A DNA stretch of 64,000 bases from Candidatus Polarisedimenticolaceae bacterium (GCA_021648685.1 JAKISI010000006.1:1-64000), one strand, 5' to 3'; counted from the stretch's first letter, positions 35,874 through 45,750 are shown. The notes: a model not told the origin generated them from the sequence alone. Numbers and translations: made by a program.

Positions 35874-37241
35874 GTGCATCGCGATTCGGGCGCGGCTCCC
35901 TTGACCCAGTCCACCCCTACCGCTAAAGCCAGACTCCTCTACATAGAGGATGACCCGAGCCTGGCCCGGATGACCCAGATGCGTCTTGAACGTGCCGGTT
36001 ATACGGTGGAGCTGGCCAGTGATGGCGAACAGGGGCTGGTCATGATTCAGACGGGTAACTACCAGGCAGTACTGGTCGATTACCAACTTCCCAAACTCAA
36101 TGGCCTGGAGCTGATCCGCACCCTCTCCGAAGGGGACGCCCTGCCGCCCACCATCATGCTCTCCGGGATGAGCGAGCTCGCTGTGGCCGTTGAGGCCATG
36201 AAGCTTGGGGCTGCAGATTACATCATCAAGGAACCCGACAGCCGCTATCTGGAGCATCTACCCACCATCATCGAACGACTGCTGGAGAGAGAGCAACTGC
36301 TCAACAGCATGCGTCAGGCCAATGAACAGTTGCGCCTGGCCGCCATCGTATTCGAAACCACGGCCGAAGCCATCATCGTCACCGACCGGAACAACCGCAT
36401 CCAGGCGGTTAACCGGGCCTTTTGCAACATCACCGGCTACACAGAGGAGGAGGTGATTGGGAAGAACCCCTCCCTGCAACGCTCTGGTCGGCACGACCTG
36501 GCATACTACCGGCAGATGTGGAGCAGTCTGGAACAGAATAAAAAGTGGGAAGGCGAGATCTGGGAGCGGCGCAAGAGTGGCGAGCTCTACCCGGCGCGGA
36601 TGATCATTAACGCCGTCTGCAATGAGCAGGGGGAGATCACGGGCTATGTGGCTCTCTTCAGCGACATCACGGAACGCAAGCAGCAAGAGGAGAAGCTCTG
36701 GCGGCAGGCCAACTTCGATGCACTGACCGGGTTGCCCAACCGCGCCCTCTTTATGGATCGCCTCTCCCAGGCCATCCACTCCGCCCACCGCGAGGGGTGG
36801 TCACTGGCACTGATGTTCATCGACCTGGATCGCTTCAAATGGGTAAATGACAGCCTGGGGCATGAGGCAGGTGACCAGTTGCTGCAAGAGATAGCACAGA
36901 GGCTACGGGCCTGCGCACGTGAATCAGACACCGTAGCCCGCCTGGGCGGAGATGAATTCACCATCATTCTGCCTGATATTGATGGCCGGAGCGGCGGCGC
37001 ACAGGTGGCAAAAAAGGTGCTGGAAAGCCTGGCTCAACCACTGACCCTGGCGGAACGGGAAGAGTCATTCACCTCCGCCAGCATCGGTATCGCTTTCTAT
37101 CCCGACGATGCCAGCAGTGCCGATACCCTGCTGAAGAACGCTGATATGGCAATGTATCAGGTCAAAAAGAGTGGCCGTAATGCCTTTGCCTTCTTTACCA
37201 GAGAGATGGACAAGAAGAGAGATCCCTGGCAAGAGGATTGA
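35874..37241 (+). CDS. Receiver-PAS-GGDEF diguanylate cyclase
   Basis: A response-regulator cyclase of about 455 aa. The receiver (about residues 20-135) has E25-D27, phospho-acceptor D69 and a Lys near 115. PAS (about 160-280) is followed by GGDEF (about 285-440) with the active-site RLGGDEF and an inhibitory RESD I-site exactly five residues before GGDEF. It should make cyclic di-GMP under phosphorylation control with product feedback. The true start is uncertain: no ATG is in frame in the linker, so I use the GTG at 35874. The frame continues open back into the kinase gene to 35706. Without an EAL domain, degradation is not encoded. The upstream PAS kinase is the probable partner. Confidence 0.85.
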   Translation: MHRDSGAAPLTQSTPTAKARLLYIEDDPSLARMTQMRLERAGYTVELASDGEQGLVMIQTGNYQAVLVDYQLPKLNGLELIRTLSEGDALPPTIMLSGMSELAVAVEAMKLGAADYIIKEPDSRYLEHLPTIIERLLEREQLLNSMRQANEQLRLAAIVFETTAEAIIVTDRNNRIQAVNRAFCNITGYTEEEVIGKNPSLQRSGRHDLAYYRQMWSSLEQNKKWEGEIWERRKSGELYPARMIINAVCNEQGEITGYVALFSDITERKQQEEKLWRQANFDALTGLPNRALFMDRLSQAIHSAHREGWSLALMFIDLDRFKWVNDSLGHEAGDQLLQEIAQRLRACARESDTVARLGGDEFTIILPDIDGRSGGAQVAKKVLESLAQPLTLAEREESFTSASIGIAFYPDDASSADTLLKNADMAMYQVKKSGRNAFAFFTREMDKKRDPWQED

Positions 37242-37252
37242 ACCTCAGTTTT

Positions 37253-38581
37253 TCAGAGTTTTTTAAAAAAAACCTTGGCATTGCGCCGGTAGTTGTAGAG
37301 CTGGCGCTTTTTTATCGGCAGCTCTTGCAGCGGCAGTGCCGCAAAGCCACGCTCAAGAAACCAGTGCATGGCCTGGGTCGTCAGCACAAACAGCCCGGTG
37401 ATTCCAAGCGCATGCGCCCTCCCCTCCATCTGCTGTAGCAGGGTCTCGCCGCGCTTGCTGTTTTGATAATCAGGGTGCACCGCAAGGCAGGCCAACTCTG
37501 CCAATGACTCTTTCTCATAAGGGTAGAGTGCAGCACAGGCGATCACCATGCCATCGCGCTCCACCACGGTAAACCGATCAATCTCCGTCTCCAGCAGATC
37601 CCTTGAGCGGCGCACCAGCATGCCCGTCTCCTCCAGTGGTGCCAGCAGCTCCAGAATACCCCCAACATCATCGATGCGCGCCGTACGCAGATCTTCATAG
37701 GGTTCAGCCGTGATCAGGGTACCTGCGCCATCGCGGGTAAAGAGCTCCCGCAACAGTACGCCATCCAGCGCCCGCCCCAGCAGATGGATACGCTTCACGC
37801 CCCGGCGGCAGGCATTGATTGCTGCACGCAGCTGCTGCACCACATCCTCCGGAAGCTTCTTCCGGCGAGCCAGCATCGCTTCCGCTTCACGCGCAATGAT
37901 ATGGGTGATCAACCGGTTTCGGCTATCGACCAGCCCCCCGCCCTCCATCAGGATGATCAGCTTGTCGGCGCCCAGCGCCGCAGCGATGGCCGCCCCAAGA
38001 TCGGCCGCGCCCAGGTTGAACACCTCACCTGTGGGCGAATAACCCAGCGGCGGCACCAGCGCAATGGCATCCTGCTCCAGCTGCTGGCGAATGGCATCGG
38101 CATCGATGCGCCGAACCTCGCCCGTGTGGCCGTAGTCCACCCCCTCTCTAACACCCAATGGACGCGCCGTGACAAAATTGCCCGAAGCGACCCGGATACG
38201 CACCCCGGCCATCGGAGAGTTTGCCAGCCCCATCGACAGCAGCGCCTCAATCTCGACCCGCACCATCCCCGCCGCCTCTTTGACGCAGGCCAGCGCCGCA
38301 TCATCGGTCACACGCAGGCCGTTGATATATTGCATCCGGGCATGTCGCGCCTTCAGGCGCTGCTCAATCTGCGGCCGCGCCCCATGCACCAGAACCAGCT
38401 TGATCCCCAACCCATGCAGCAGAGCGATGTCATGGATCAGATTGGGAAATGCGCCATCTGCAACCGCTTCCCCTCCAAAAACAATGATGAAGGTGCGACC
38501 TCGATGGGCATGTATATAGGGCGATGAGCTGCGGAACCAGTCCACAAACAGATCAGGCTTGGCTTTTTTTGTCGGCACCAT
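37253..38581 (-). CDS. argA: N-acetylglutamate synthase
   Basis: A 442 aa enzyme that makes N-acetylglutamate from glutamate and acetyl-CoA, the first step of arginine synthesis. The amino-acid-kinase-like domain (1-290; FIIVFGGEAV, LVLVHGARPQIE) is a regulatory domain for arginine. The GNAT domain (295-440; LACLAVHPDYQNSKRGETLL) is catalytic. Length and domain order match E. coli ArgA. It is convergent with the GGDEF gene and lies 18 nt downstream of argE on the same strand. Confidence 0.94.
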   Translation of the reverse strand: MVPTKKAKPDLFVDWFRSSSPYIHAHRGRTFIIVFGGEAVADGAFPNLIHDIALLHGLGIKLVLVHGARPQIEQRLKARHARMQYINGLRVTDDAALACVKEAAGMVRVEIEALLSMGLANSPMAGVRIRVASGNFVTARPLGVREGVDYGHTGEVRRIDADAIRQQLEQDAIALVPPLGYSPTGEVFNLGAADLGAAIAAALGADKLIILMEGGGLVDSRNRLITHIIAREAEAMLARRKKLPEDVVQQLRAAINACRRGVKRIHLLGRALDGVLLRELFTRDGAGTLITAEPYEDLRTARIDDVGGILELLAPLEETGMLVRRSRDLLETEIDRFTVVERDGMVIACAALYPYEKESLAELACLAVHPDYQNSKRGETLLQQMEGRAHALGITGLFVLTTQAMHWFLERGFAALPLQELPIKKRQLYNYRRNAKVFFKKL

Positions 38582-38599
38582 CTTTACTCTTGTTCCGGG

Positions 38600-39754
38600 T
38601 CAGTAGCAGAATCTGCGTACCAGTGACTGTATCAATTCAATCGCTGGTTTTATATGGCTGAGCTCCAGATATTCATCCGGCTGATGCGCCTGCCTGATGC
38701 TGCCTGGCCCCATGATGATCGTCTCCATCCCCAACTCAGTCAGATAGGGCCCCTCCGTACCAAAGGCGACCGCCTCTGCATCAAAACCTGTCAGCTCTTC
38801 AGCATATCTGACGATGGCTGAGTCGGCAGGCGTCTCCATCGCCGGGGTACCGTGGAACAGCGGCTTCACCTCAAGCTGCAACCCGCTGCCCCGCAGTGCC
38901 GCAGTCAGGCGCTTTTTCAGCACACTGCGCATATCATTCAGCCGCATTCCGGGTAACGGGCGCATGTCGATATGCAGCTCGCAGAAGGCGCAGATGCGGT
39001 TGGGGTTGTCACCCCCCTGGATATGCCCCAGGTTGATGGTGGGGCTCTCCACCTTAAACATGAGGTTGCGATGGTCGCGCTCCAGCTCCTTGCGCCAGGC
39101 CATCAGCTCCCCCATCACGGTGTAGATCCCATCCAGCGCGCTCACGCCATTGGCCGGATCACTGGAGTGGCCAGAGCGCCCGGTCAGCTGTATTGCCTCC
39201 ATGGCAATGCCTTTGTGCATGCGTATCGGCCTAAGCCCTGTTGGCTCGCCGATTACTGCATATCGCCCCAGCCGCTTTCGCATGGCCAACAGGGCTTGGG
39301 CGCCGCTCATTGTGCTCTCTTCATCGGCGGTGGCAATGATGGTCAGCGGCTGTTTCAGCCGTTCCAGCGGCATATCCCGGAGCGCCTCAATCACCAGCGC
39401 AAAGAAGGATTTCATATCGGCCGTGCCCAGGCCGTAGAGGCGGCCATCCTCTTCGGTCAGCACAAAGGGATCACGGCTCCAGCGTCCCTCATCATAGGGG
39501 ACGGTATCGCTATGACCGGAGAGCACCAGTCCTTCACTGCCGGAGCCGGCCCGGGCGATCAGATTGGCCTTGCCGGGACACCCTGGCACGGGGATCACCT
39601 CTACACTCAGGCCAATGCCATCCAGCCACTGCGCCAACAGATTGATGATGGTGCTGTTTTCGTGATCCCAGCGCGGGTTGACGCTGCTGATCGACGGCGT
39701 GGCGATCAGCTGTTGCAACATCGAGGTAAGATTTGGTGGGTTCATGTCGGGCAT
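38600..39754 (-). CDS. argE: Acetylornithine deacetylase
   Basis: A 384 aa dizinc M20-family hydrolase that releases ornithine from N-acetylornithine. Metal and catalytic residues are visible in LSGHSDTVPYD, GTADMKS and the DEES motif. The ATG at 39754 gives the E. coli length; a longer frame reaching 39991 lies inside recG and is not homologous. It follows recG by 4 nt and precedes argA, so recG-argE-argA form one transcript. Confidence 0.94.
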   Translation of the reverse strand: MPDMNPPNLTSMLQQLIATPSISSVNPRWDHENSTIINLLAQWLDGIGLSVEVIPVPGCPGKANLIARAGSGSEGLVLSGHSDTVPYDEGRWSRDPFVLTEEDGRLYGLGTADMKSFFALVIEALRDMPLERLKQPLTIIATADEESTMSGAQALLAMRKRLGRYAVIGEPTGLRPIRMHKGIAMEAIQLTGRSGHSSDPANGVSALDGIYTVMGELMAWRKELERDHRNLMFKVESPTINLGHIQGGDNPNRICAFCELHIDMRPLPGMRLNDMRSVLKKRLTAALRGSGLQLEVKPLFHGTPAMETPADSAIVRYAEELTGFDAEAVAFGTEGPYLTELGMETIIMGPGSIRQAHQPDEYLELSHIKPAIELIQSLVRRFCY

Positions 39755-39758
39755 TATC

Positions 39759-41867
39759 TCAGACCGCACCATACTCTGTCTTTTGTCCCAGCCATCGTTT
39801 GACCAGTGGCTGCGCATGATCAGGATAATGCTCCAAGATGATCTCCGCCGCCTGTTGCACCTCGGGCAGCAGAGGCTGGTGGTGGACGAGGTCTGCAATA
39901 CGCAGCTGCATCTCGCCCGTCTGACGGGTGCCCAGCACCTCGCCGGGGCCGCGCAGCTCCAGATCTTTTTGCGCAATGGCAAAGCCATCATTGGTGGCGC
40001 GCATCGTACTCAGACGTTCGCGCGCGCGCTCTGACAGGAGATGGTACATGAGCAGGCAGTGGCTCTCGGCAGTGCCTCGCCCTACCCGGCCGCGCAGCTG
40101 GTGCAGTTGTGCCAGGCCAAGCCGCTCCGGGTTTTCAATGATCATGAGGCTGGCATTAGGCACATCCACGCCCACCTCGATCACCGTTGTGGCCACCAGC
40201 AGATCCAGCTCTCCTGCTTTGAAATCAAGCATGATCTGCTCTTTTTCACTCGCCTTAAGACGCCCATGCACCAGCCCCACGCTCAGCTCTGGCAGGCTCT
40301 CTGTCAACAGTGCTGCGGTATCCTCTGCCGCCTGGCACTGCAACGCCTCAGACTCTTCAATCAGGGTGCAGACCCAATAGGCCTGCCGCCCCGCTTTGCA
40401 GGCACTGCGCACCCGGCTGATCACCTCATCCCGGCGGCTGTCTGGGATCACCACGGTGGCCACCGGCTTGCGCCCTGGGGGCAGCTCATCAATCACCGAG
40501 AGATCCAGGTCAGCATAGGCCGACATCGCCAGCGTGCGCGGTATGGGGGTGGCGGTCATGATCAGTTGATGCGGCACCCTGCCCTTTTCCGCCCCCTTCT
40601 CCCGCAGTGCCAGACGCTGATGCACGCCAAAGCGGTGCTGCTCATCAATGATAGCCAGCCCCAGGGCATGGAACTGCACATCCCCCTGAAACAAGGCGTG
40701 TGTGCCGACAATCACATCGGCACTGCCATCGGCCAGCGTTGCGAGTATCTGCTCCCGCTTTTTGCCTTTATGCCGCCCGGTGAGCCAGGCAACCTTGACC
40801 CCCAGCGGCTCCAGCCAGCCCTGAAAATTTCGCAGATGCTGTTCTGCCAGCAGCTCTGTAGGTGCCATCAGCACCACCTGATGGTCGGCCTCAACCGCCT
40901 GAATAGCCGCCAGCGCCGCCACCACCGTCTTACCTGAGCCAACATCTCCCTGCACCAGTCGCATCATTGGGTGCTGCTGCTTCAGGTCACTGCTGATCTC
41001 AGCCACAACCCGCTGCTGGGCAGCGGTCAGCCTGAACGGCAGTGAGGTCAGCAGTGCTGTTTTTAATTGTCTCTCTCCATCCAGTATCGGGGCGGGTGTG
41101 CGGCGCTGCTCATGGCGCAGTTTGCGCAGGCTGATCTGATGCGCCAGCAGCTCTTCGAAAGCCAGCCGCCGCTGCGCCGGGTGGCTGCCCTCCAGCAGCA
41201 GGTTTTGCGGTGCATCCGGTGGCGGGCGGTGCAGAAAACGGACGCTCTCCAACAGTGGCGGCAGGTTGTAGCGCTCCAGCAACTCCGGCGGCAGCCACTC
41301 CTGCAGCAGATCCGGCTGCTCGTTCAGAATGGCCAGGGCGCGCTCGGTCATGCCGCGCCAGCTCAGTTGATGCATCCCCTCTGTTGTGGGGTAGATGGGG
41401 GTGAGCGTCTCTTCAACCGCATGCTCTTCGCTATCATCCAGACGGCTGTATTCCGGGTGGATCAGCTCCAGTGCAGTCGGCCCGCGTCGCACTTCGCCAA
41501 AACAGCGCAGACGAACTCCTCTCACCAGGTTGTCCTTCTGTACCGCAGAGAAGTGGAAAAAACGCAGGATCAGGGAGCCGCTCCCATCCGTTATCTGCAC
41601 CAGCAGCGAGCGGCGGCGGCCATACTTGATATCATTCAGCTCAATCTCACCCTCCACAACCACCTGCTCACCGGGCCGCAGACTGCCGATTGGAATGACC
41701 CTGGTTCGATCCTGATAGCGGGATGGCAGGTGAAACAGCAGATCCTGTACGCTGCTGATGCCCAGCCGCTCCAATCGTTCTGCATTACGCGGGCCAACGC
41801 CCTGCAGCGCGGTTACCGGCATCTCTCCCAGGTTGTCCTTATTTTTATTGGCAGCCATTTTTAGCAT
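39759..41867 (-). CDS. recG: ATP-dependent DNA helicase RecG
   Basis: A 702 aa branch-migration helicase that regresses stalled forks and processes Holliday junctions. It has an N-terminal wedge domain with the OB fold, Walker A GDVGSGKT, the IIDEQHRFG box, TATPIPRTLAM and the RGRVGRG motif. The ATG at 41867 is preceded by AAGGTATAA. It is divergent from yjbQ across 45 bp or less, so the two promoters overlap. Confidence 0.96.
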   Translation of the reverse strand: MLKMAANKNKDNLGEMPVTALQGVGPRNAERLERLGISSVQDLLFHLPSRYQDRTRVIPIGSLRPGEQVVVEGEIELNDIKYGRRRSLLVQITDGSGSLILRFFHFSAVQKDNLVRGVRLRCFGEVRRGPTALELIHPEYSRLDDSEEHAVEETLTPIYPTTEGMHQLSWRGMTERALAILNEQPDLLQEWLPPELLERYNLPPLLESVRFLHRPPPDAPQNLLLEGSHPAQRRLAFEELLAHQISLRKLRHEQRRTPAPILDGERQLKTALLTSLPFRLTAAQQRVVAEISSDLKQQHPMMRLVQGDVGSGKTVVAALAAIQAVEADHQVVLMAPTELLAEQHLRNFQGWLEPLGVKVAWLTGRHKGKKREQILATLADGSADVIVGTHALFQGDVQFHALGLAIIDEQHRFGVHQRLALREKGAEKGRVPHQLIMTATPIPRTLAMSAYADLDLSVIDELPPGRKPVATVVIPDSRRDEVISRVRSACKAGRQAYWVCTLIEESEALQCQAAEDTAALLTESLPELSVGLVHGRLKASEKEQIMLDFKAGELDLLVATTVIEVGVDVPNASLMIIENPERLGLAQLHQLRGRVGRGTAESHCLLMYHLLSERARERLSTMRATNDGFAIAQKDLELRGPGEVLGTRQTGEMQLRIADLVHHQPLLPEVQQAAEIILEHYPDHAQPLVKRWLGQKTEYGAV

Positions 41868-41911
41868 TTATACCTTGTTGATCAACCCACAGAATGCCTA
41901 AAATGCGGCGC

Positions 41912-42328
41912 ATGATCAAACAGCAGCGATTGCAGATCCAGACCCGTGGGCGAGGCACCTATGACATTACCCGCCAAGTCGAACAGATTGTGCATGAATC
42001 CGCCACCCGAAACGGCCTCTGCCATCTCTTTATCCAGCACACCAGCGCCTCACTTATTCTCTGCGAAAATGCAGATCCTTCCGTGCGTGACGATCTTGAG
42101 GTTTTCATGGCACGGCTGATCCCCGATGGCGACCCCACCTTTGAACATATACAGGAGGGGCCGGATGATATGCCAGCGCATCTGCGCAGCATCCTGACCA
42201 ACATGGATCTGACCCTGCCCATATCCAATGGAGGTTGCGCACTGGGCACCTGGCAGGGTATCTTCCTGTGGGAGCATCGTACACACCCTCACCAGCGGCA
42301 GGTTATTATCACCATTCAGGGTGACTAA
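41912..42328 (+). CDS. yjbQ: YjbQ / UPF0047 family protein
   Basis: A 138 aa protein that matches YjbQ: LFIQHTSASL, ENADPSVRDDL, EGPDDMPAHLRS, GTWQGIFLWEHR. Family members have been linked to thiamine phosphate synthesis activity in vitro and to quorum-type phenotypes. The start is uncertain: 41894 and 41903 are in-frame ATGs; 41912 gives the usual length. Confidence 0.88.
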   Translation: MIKQQRLQIQTRGRGTYDITRQVEQIVHESATRNGLCHLFIQHTSASLILCENADPSVRDDLEVFMARLIPDGDPTFEHIQEGPDDMPAHLRSILTNMDLTLPISNGGCALGTWQGIFLWEHRTHPHQRQVIITIQGD

Positions 42329-42369
42329 CAGAGAGAGCTGCCGCTGTTATTGCTTAAGGACTTTTCACC

Positions 42370-42558
42370 ATGCGATATTTTTTAGCCATCATTCTGCCGC
42401 CTCTGGCCGTATTTTTTTGCGCCAAACCCATTCAGGCGCTGCTCAATCTGTTCCTCACCATTTTGGGATGGATTCCAGGCGTGATCCATGCGCTGTTTGT
42501 GGTTCACGGCCACCTTCAGGATAAACGCACTGATAAAATTATTGACGCCATTAAATAG
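42370..42558 (+). CDS. YqaE/Pmp3-like small membrane peptide
   Basis: A 62 aa peptide with two hydrophobic helices (MRYFLAIILPPLAVFFCAK and LFLTILGWIPGVIHALFVV), as in the Pmp3/UPF0057 family of small stress-related plasma-membrane proteins. AAGGAC precedes the ATG. It lies between yjbQ and the DUF2959 lipoprotein gene, probably in one transcript. Confidence 0.88.
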   Translation: MRYFLAIILPPLAVFFCAKPIQALLNLFLTILGWIPGVIHALFVVHGHLQDKRTDKIIDAIK

Positions 42559-42579
42559 GGCTAGCGGGAACCATCTACC

Positions 42580-43242
42580 ATGCACATTACAAGATATAAC
42601 ACTACAAAAATAGGGCTTCTGTTAGCCGCCCTTCTCTTCATCCTGAGCGGGTGTCAATCGGCTTACTACGCCTCACTTGAAAAGGCGGGTTATCACAAAC
42701 GCGACATTCTGGTTGAGCGTGTTGGCAAGGCACGCGATGCCCAGCAGGAGGGGAAAGAGCAGTTTAAATCCGCACTGGAAAAATTCTCAAGTGTACTGAA
42801 TTTCAAGGGCGGTGCACTCGAAGATAAATATAAACAGCTTAACAATGAGTATGAAGATAGTGAGGAGGCCGCGGATGAGGTTCGCAGCCGGATAGATGCT
42901 GTAGAGTCCGTTGCGGAAGCCCTGTTTGAAGAGTGGGGGGATGAACTTGACCAATATACCAACGCATCTCTTAAACGGGACAGCAAAGAGAAGCTGCGCA
43001 ATACACGCAACCGCTATAAGAAATTGATTACTGCGATGCGGCGCGCTGAGAAAAAGATGGATCCGGTACTGAAGGCCTTCAAGGATCAGGTGCTCTACCT
43101 GAAACATAACCTCAATGCCAAGGCCATTATGTCTCTGCAAAAAGAGCTGCGCTCCGTTGAGTCCAATATCGCTGCGTTGGTCAAGGATATGGAGAAATCA
43201 ATTCGCGAAGCCGACACCTTTATTCGTGAAGCAGGGTTATAA
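42580..43242 (+). CDS. DUF2959 lipoprotein
   Basis: A 220 aa lipoprotein with lipobox LSGC (lipidated C25) and a helical, highly charged body predicted to form coiled coils. The YYASLEKAGYHKRDILVERV and KFKSALEKFSSVLNF-type segments identify DUF2959. It is probably attached to a membrane on its periplasmic side; the role is unknown. A strong bidirectional terminator follows. Confidence 0.85.
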   Translation: MHITRYNTTKIGLLLAALLFILSGCQSAYYASLEKAGYHKRDILVERVGKARDAQQEGKEQFKSALEKFSSVLNFKGGALEDKYKQLNNEYEDSEEAADEVRSRIDAVESVAEALFEEWGDELDQYTNASLKRDSKEKLRNTRNRYKKLITAMRRAEKKMDPVLKAFKDQVLYLKHNLNAKAIMSLQKELRSVESNIAALVKDMEKSIREADTFIREAGL

Positions 43243-43254
43243 ACAGACCACGCA

Positions 43255-43279
43255 CAAAGCCCTGCACTGCAGGGCTTTG
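43255..43279. terminator. Bidirectional terminator between convergent genes
   Basis: CAAAGCCCTGCA (43255-43266) and TGCAGGGCTTTG (43268-43279) are perfectly complementary over 12 bp. In practice this is a 10-11 bp stem with a small loop, AAAG and CTTT at its ends. It lies between the DUF2959 stop and the stop of the opposing DUF4124 gene, so it can serve both strands. Confidence 0.75.
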
Positions 43280-43283
43280 TCTG

Positions 43284-44270
43284 TTATGGCGTTAATGCCC
43301 CGCGAAAATTATGGCGAACAGCCTCCACCTTCTCTGTTTCGCAGAAGGCCTTCCCTCTAGGGCTGTTCTTGCACTGCAGGTCAAGGAAGATCTCTGCACC
43401 CGTACCCTCTTTATCTGCAATGCGGGTGACCGTCAGGCTGAATTCATCATCCTGCATGGGCATACGGGTCATTAAAATAATGTCGCTGAAGAGCTGCATG
43501 GGTGTCGTGGCATAGAGTTCGACATAGGTTTGCGCCTTTTTCCAGGCCAGGTTGCAGCTTGCCAGATCCGGGCACGCCACAACCGTCTCCAACAGTGAAG
43601 CAGTCTGTTGCGATGGGGTTATGCCGGGTTTTTCAGGCTGAAGTTTTTTTAAGGTTCGAAACCGCTGCAGATCCTCTTCATGGCTCGCCCAGATGGTATC
43701 TTTATCCCGCTCTTTGACGATAATAGAGGCGTATGCATCCTTGATCTGCTGACGCAGAGAGGTCATATCCGCCAAGTAGCGCCGCGAGGGTTTATTCCCT
43801 TGGCGCTCCATGTCAGCAGCACCTTTTTGCAGCTCTTCAAGCCGGTTTTTCAGCCGCTTTATGTTGCCTCTGATCACCTGAATATGAACGTCAATTGCTG
43901 TGAGTTTTCCATCCCGCGCCATTTTAATATCATCTTCAGCGCGGAAGGTACGCAGCAGCACCCGATCGGCTGCTTTTTGAATATCTATAATGCGCTGCTG
44001 TTCGGCACGGAGCCTTTTTAATGCCTTTTCACGAGCCAGCTGCTTCTGGATTTCCTCTTTGCTTTTGGCCGCTTTCACCTTTTCTACCTCTATCCCGCTG
44101 TCATCAAAGCGGGAGTGCTCTTTGGCTTTTTGAGCTGGCGGAACCCGGTCTGAGTATTGAACCCGCCCCTCATCATCTACCCAGCGGTACATTTTTCCCA
44201 TTACCGAGAGCGGAAGGGTCAGTAATAAGATAAGAGTGATACAGATTGTGGTGAAATTAACTTTGCACAT
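43284..44270 (-). CDS. DUF4124 domain envelope protein
   Basis: A 328 aa exported protein (signal peptide to about residue 25, then KMYRWVDDEGRVQYSDRVPP, the DUF4124 signature). The rest is a long coiled coil (about 65-215) and a C-terminal Cys-containing domain (two Cys around VVACPDLASCN, later CKNSP and CETEK). It is presumably a periplasmic structural or assembly factor. The start is the ATG at 44270; a TTG at 44282 is less likely. Confidence 0.78.
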   Translation of the reverse strand: MCKVNFTTICITLILLLTLPLSVMGKMYRWVDDEGRVQYSDRVPPAQKAKEHSRFDDSGIEVEKVKAAKSKEEIQKQLAREKALKRLRAEQQRIIDIQKAADRVLLRTFRAEDDIKMARDGKLTAIDVHIQVIRGNIKRLKNRLEELQKGAADMERQGNKPSRRYLADMTSLRQQIKDAYASIIVKERDKDTIWASHEEDLQRFRTLKKLQPEKPGITPSQQTASLLETVVACPDLASCNLAWKKAQTYVELYATTPMQLFSDIILMTRMPMQDDEFSLTVTRIADKEGTGAEIFLDLQCKNSPRGKAFCETEKVEAVRHNFRGALTP

Positions 44271-44349
44271 ATCAATTTCCAAGAAAGAACTCTGGTCTGT
44301 TATTGGGATCCTGTAGGATCTGCTATTTGTACTCTCTGAGGCATTTGCA

Positions 44350-45099
44350 TTGGTGGATCAGTTTATCCTGTTCATTATATCGTTGCTGGCCAACCTGTTT
44401 TCTGCCTTCTCTGGTGGTGGCGCCGGATTGGTACAGCTGCCTGCCATCATCTTTCTCGGCCTGCCATTCGGCATCGCGCTTGCGACCCATAAGGTGGCTT
44501 CAGTGGCACTTGGCCTGGGTGCAACCCTGCGGCACTGGCGCGAAGATTCACTGGAACGACAATTTGTCATCCTGCTGCTGATAACAGGTCTGCCGGGCGC
44601 AATCATTGGTGCCAGCCTCATTCTGCACATTCCCGACCGCACTGCCGAGATTGCCCTGGGTTGTCTGACCCTCGGATTAGGGTTTTATTCCCTGCTGCGC
44701 AAAGCGCTGGGGCAACATTACCAGCCACTGCACCGGGATCATCGGGGGCTCATCATTGGCGGTGCTGGCCTATTTCTTATCGGCATCCTGAATGGATCCT
44801 TGACCTCTGGCACCGGCCTGTTTGTGACACTCTGGCTGGTGCGCTGGTTTGGACTCGATTATAAACGGGCCGTAGCGCATACGCTGGTATTGGTTGGCAT
44901 TTTCTGGAATGGTGCTGGCGCTACCACCTTGGGCATATTGGGCAACATCCAGTGGAGCTGGCTGCCGGCTCTGCTGCTGGGGTCACTGATCGGCGGATAC
45001 TGCGGAGCACATCTATCCATTGTGAAGGGCAATCGCTGGATCAAGCGGGGATTTGAGATCGTGGCTCTGCTGGTAGGCTCGAAGCTGATTATTGGTTAG
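44350..45099 (+). CDS. TauE/SafE family membrane permease
   Basis: A 249 aa permease with about eight hydrophobic segments and the TauE/SafE pattern (FSGGGAGLVQLPAIIFLGLPFGIALATHKVASVALG, then LNGSLTSGTGLFVTLWLV). Family members export or import sulfoacetate, taurine, sulfite or related anions, so a sulfur substrate is plausible but unproven. The start is TTG 44350 or GTG 44353; both are non-ATG. The gene ends 9 bp before the convergent pyrE stop. Confidence 0.82.
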   Translation: MVDQFILFIISLLANLFSAFSGGGAGLVQLPAIIFLGLPFGIALATHKVASVALGLGATLRHWREDSLERQFVILLLITGLPGAIIGASLILHIPDRTAEIALGCLTLGLGFYSLLRKALGQHYQPLHRDHRGLIIGGAGLFLIGILNGSLTSGTGLFVTLWLVRWFGLDYKRAVAHTLVLVGIFWNGAGATTLGILGNIQWSWLPALLLGSLIGGYCGAHLSIVKGNRWIKRGFEIVALLVGSKLIIG

Positions 45100-45108
45100 T
45101 ACCTGAAT

Positions 45109-45750
45109 TTAAACCCCGTATTTTTCCCGGTAGGCCTGGATACGAACCAGATCATCCGTTGAACCCGCTTTTTCAGAGAGATAGGCAACCAGATGTTCCA
45201 AACGGACAATGCTGGCCACGGGCATGTTGAACTGCTCTTTCACCTCGTCGATAGCGGAGCGATCCTGCTGCCCCTTCTCCTGGCGATCAAGCGCAATAAT
45301 GACACCCGCTGGTGTGGCTCCATGTTCACGAATGATCTCTACGGACTCCCGGACGGAGGTGCCTGCGGAGATCACATCATCAATGATGAGTATCCGGCCC
45401 TGCAGCGGGCTGCCGACGATGTTGCCACCTTCGCCATGATCCTTTGCCTCCTTGCGATTGAAGGCGTAGGGGATATCCCGGCCATGATGGTCGGCCAATG
45501 CAACACAGGTGACAGCTGCCAGCGGGATGCCTTTGTAGGCAGGGCCATAGAGCAGGTCAAACTCAATGCCTGAATCGATGATGGCCTGTGCATAATAACG
45601 GCCGAGACGCGCCAGGCTGGCACCGGTATTGAATAGCCCGGCATTGAAGAAATAGGGGCTGATGCGACCCGATTTCAGGGTAAACTCTCCAAACCGAAGT
45701 ACGTCTGTTTCCAGGGCAAAGTTTAGAAATTCACGTTGATAGTTTTGCAC
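45109..45750 (-). CDS. pyrE: Orotate phosphoribosyltransferase
   Basis: A 213 aa enzyme that forms orotidine 5'-phosphate from orotate and PRPP in pyrimidine synthesis. The PRPP loop [16 protein letters not shown] and the [14 protein letters not shown] segment match bacterial PyrE. It is convergent with the TauE gene and divergent from the AmpG-like gene. Confidence 0.96.
   Translation of the reverse strand: MQNYQREFLNFALETDVLRFGEFTLKSGRISPYFFNAGLFNTGASLARLGRYYAQAIIDSGIEFDLLYGPAYKGIPLAAVTCVALADHHGRDIPYAFNRKEAKDHGEGGNIVGSPLQGRILIIDDVISAGTSVRESVEIIREHGATPAGVIIALDRQEKGQQDRSAIDEVKEQFNMPVASIVRLEHLVAYLSEKAGSTDDLVRIQAYREKYGV

Noticed and set aside
35706-37241. Kinase and GGDEF genes as one frameshifted gene
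   Set aside because: The kinase has a complete HATPase domain and a normal stop, and the cyclase has its own full receiver; two separate genes fit better.
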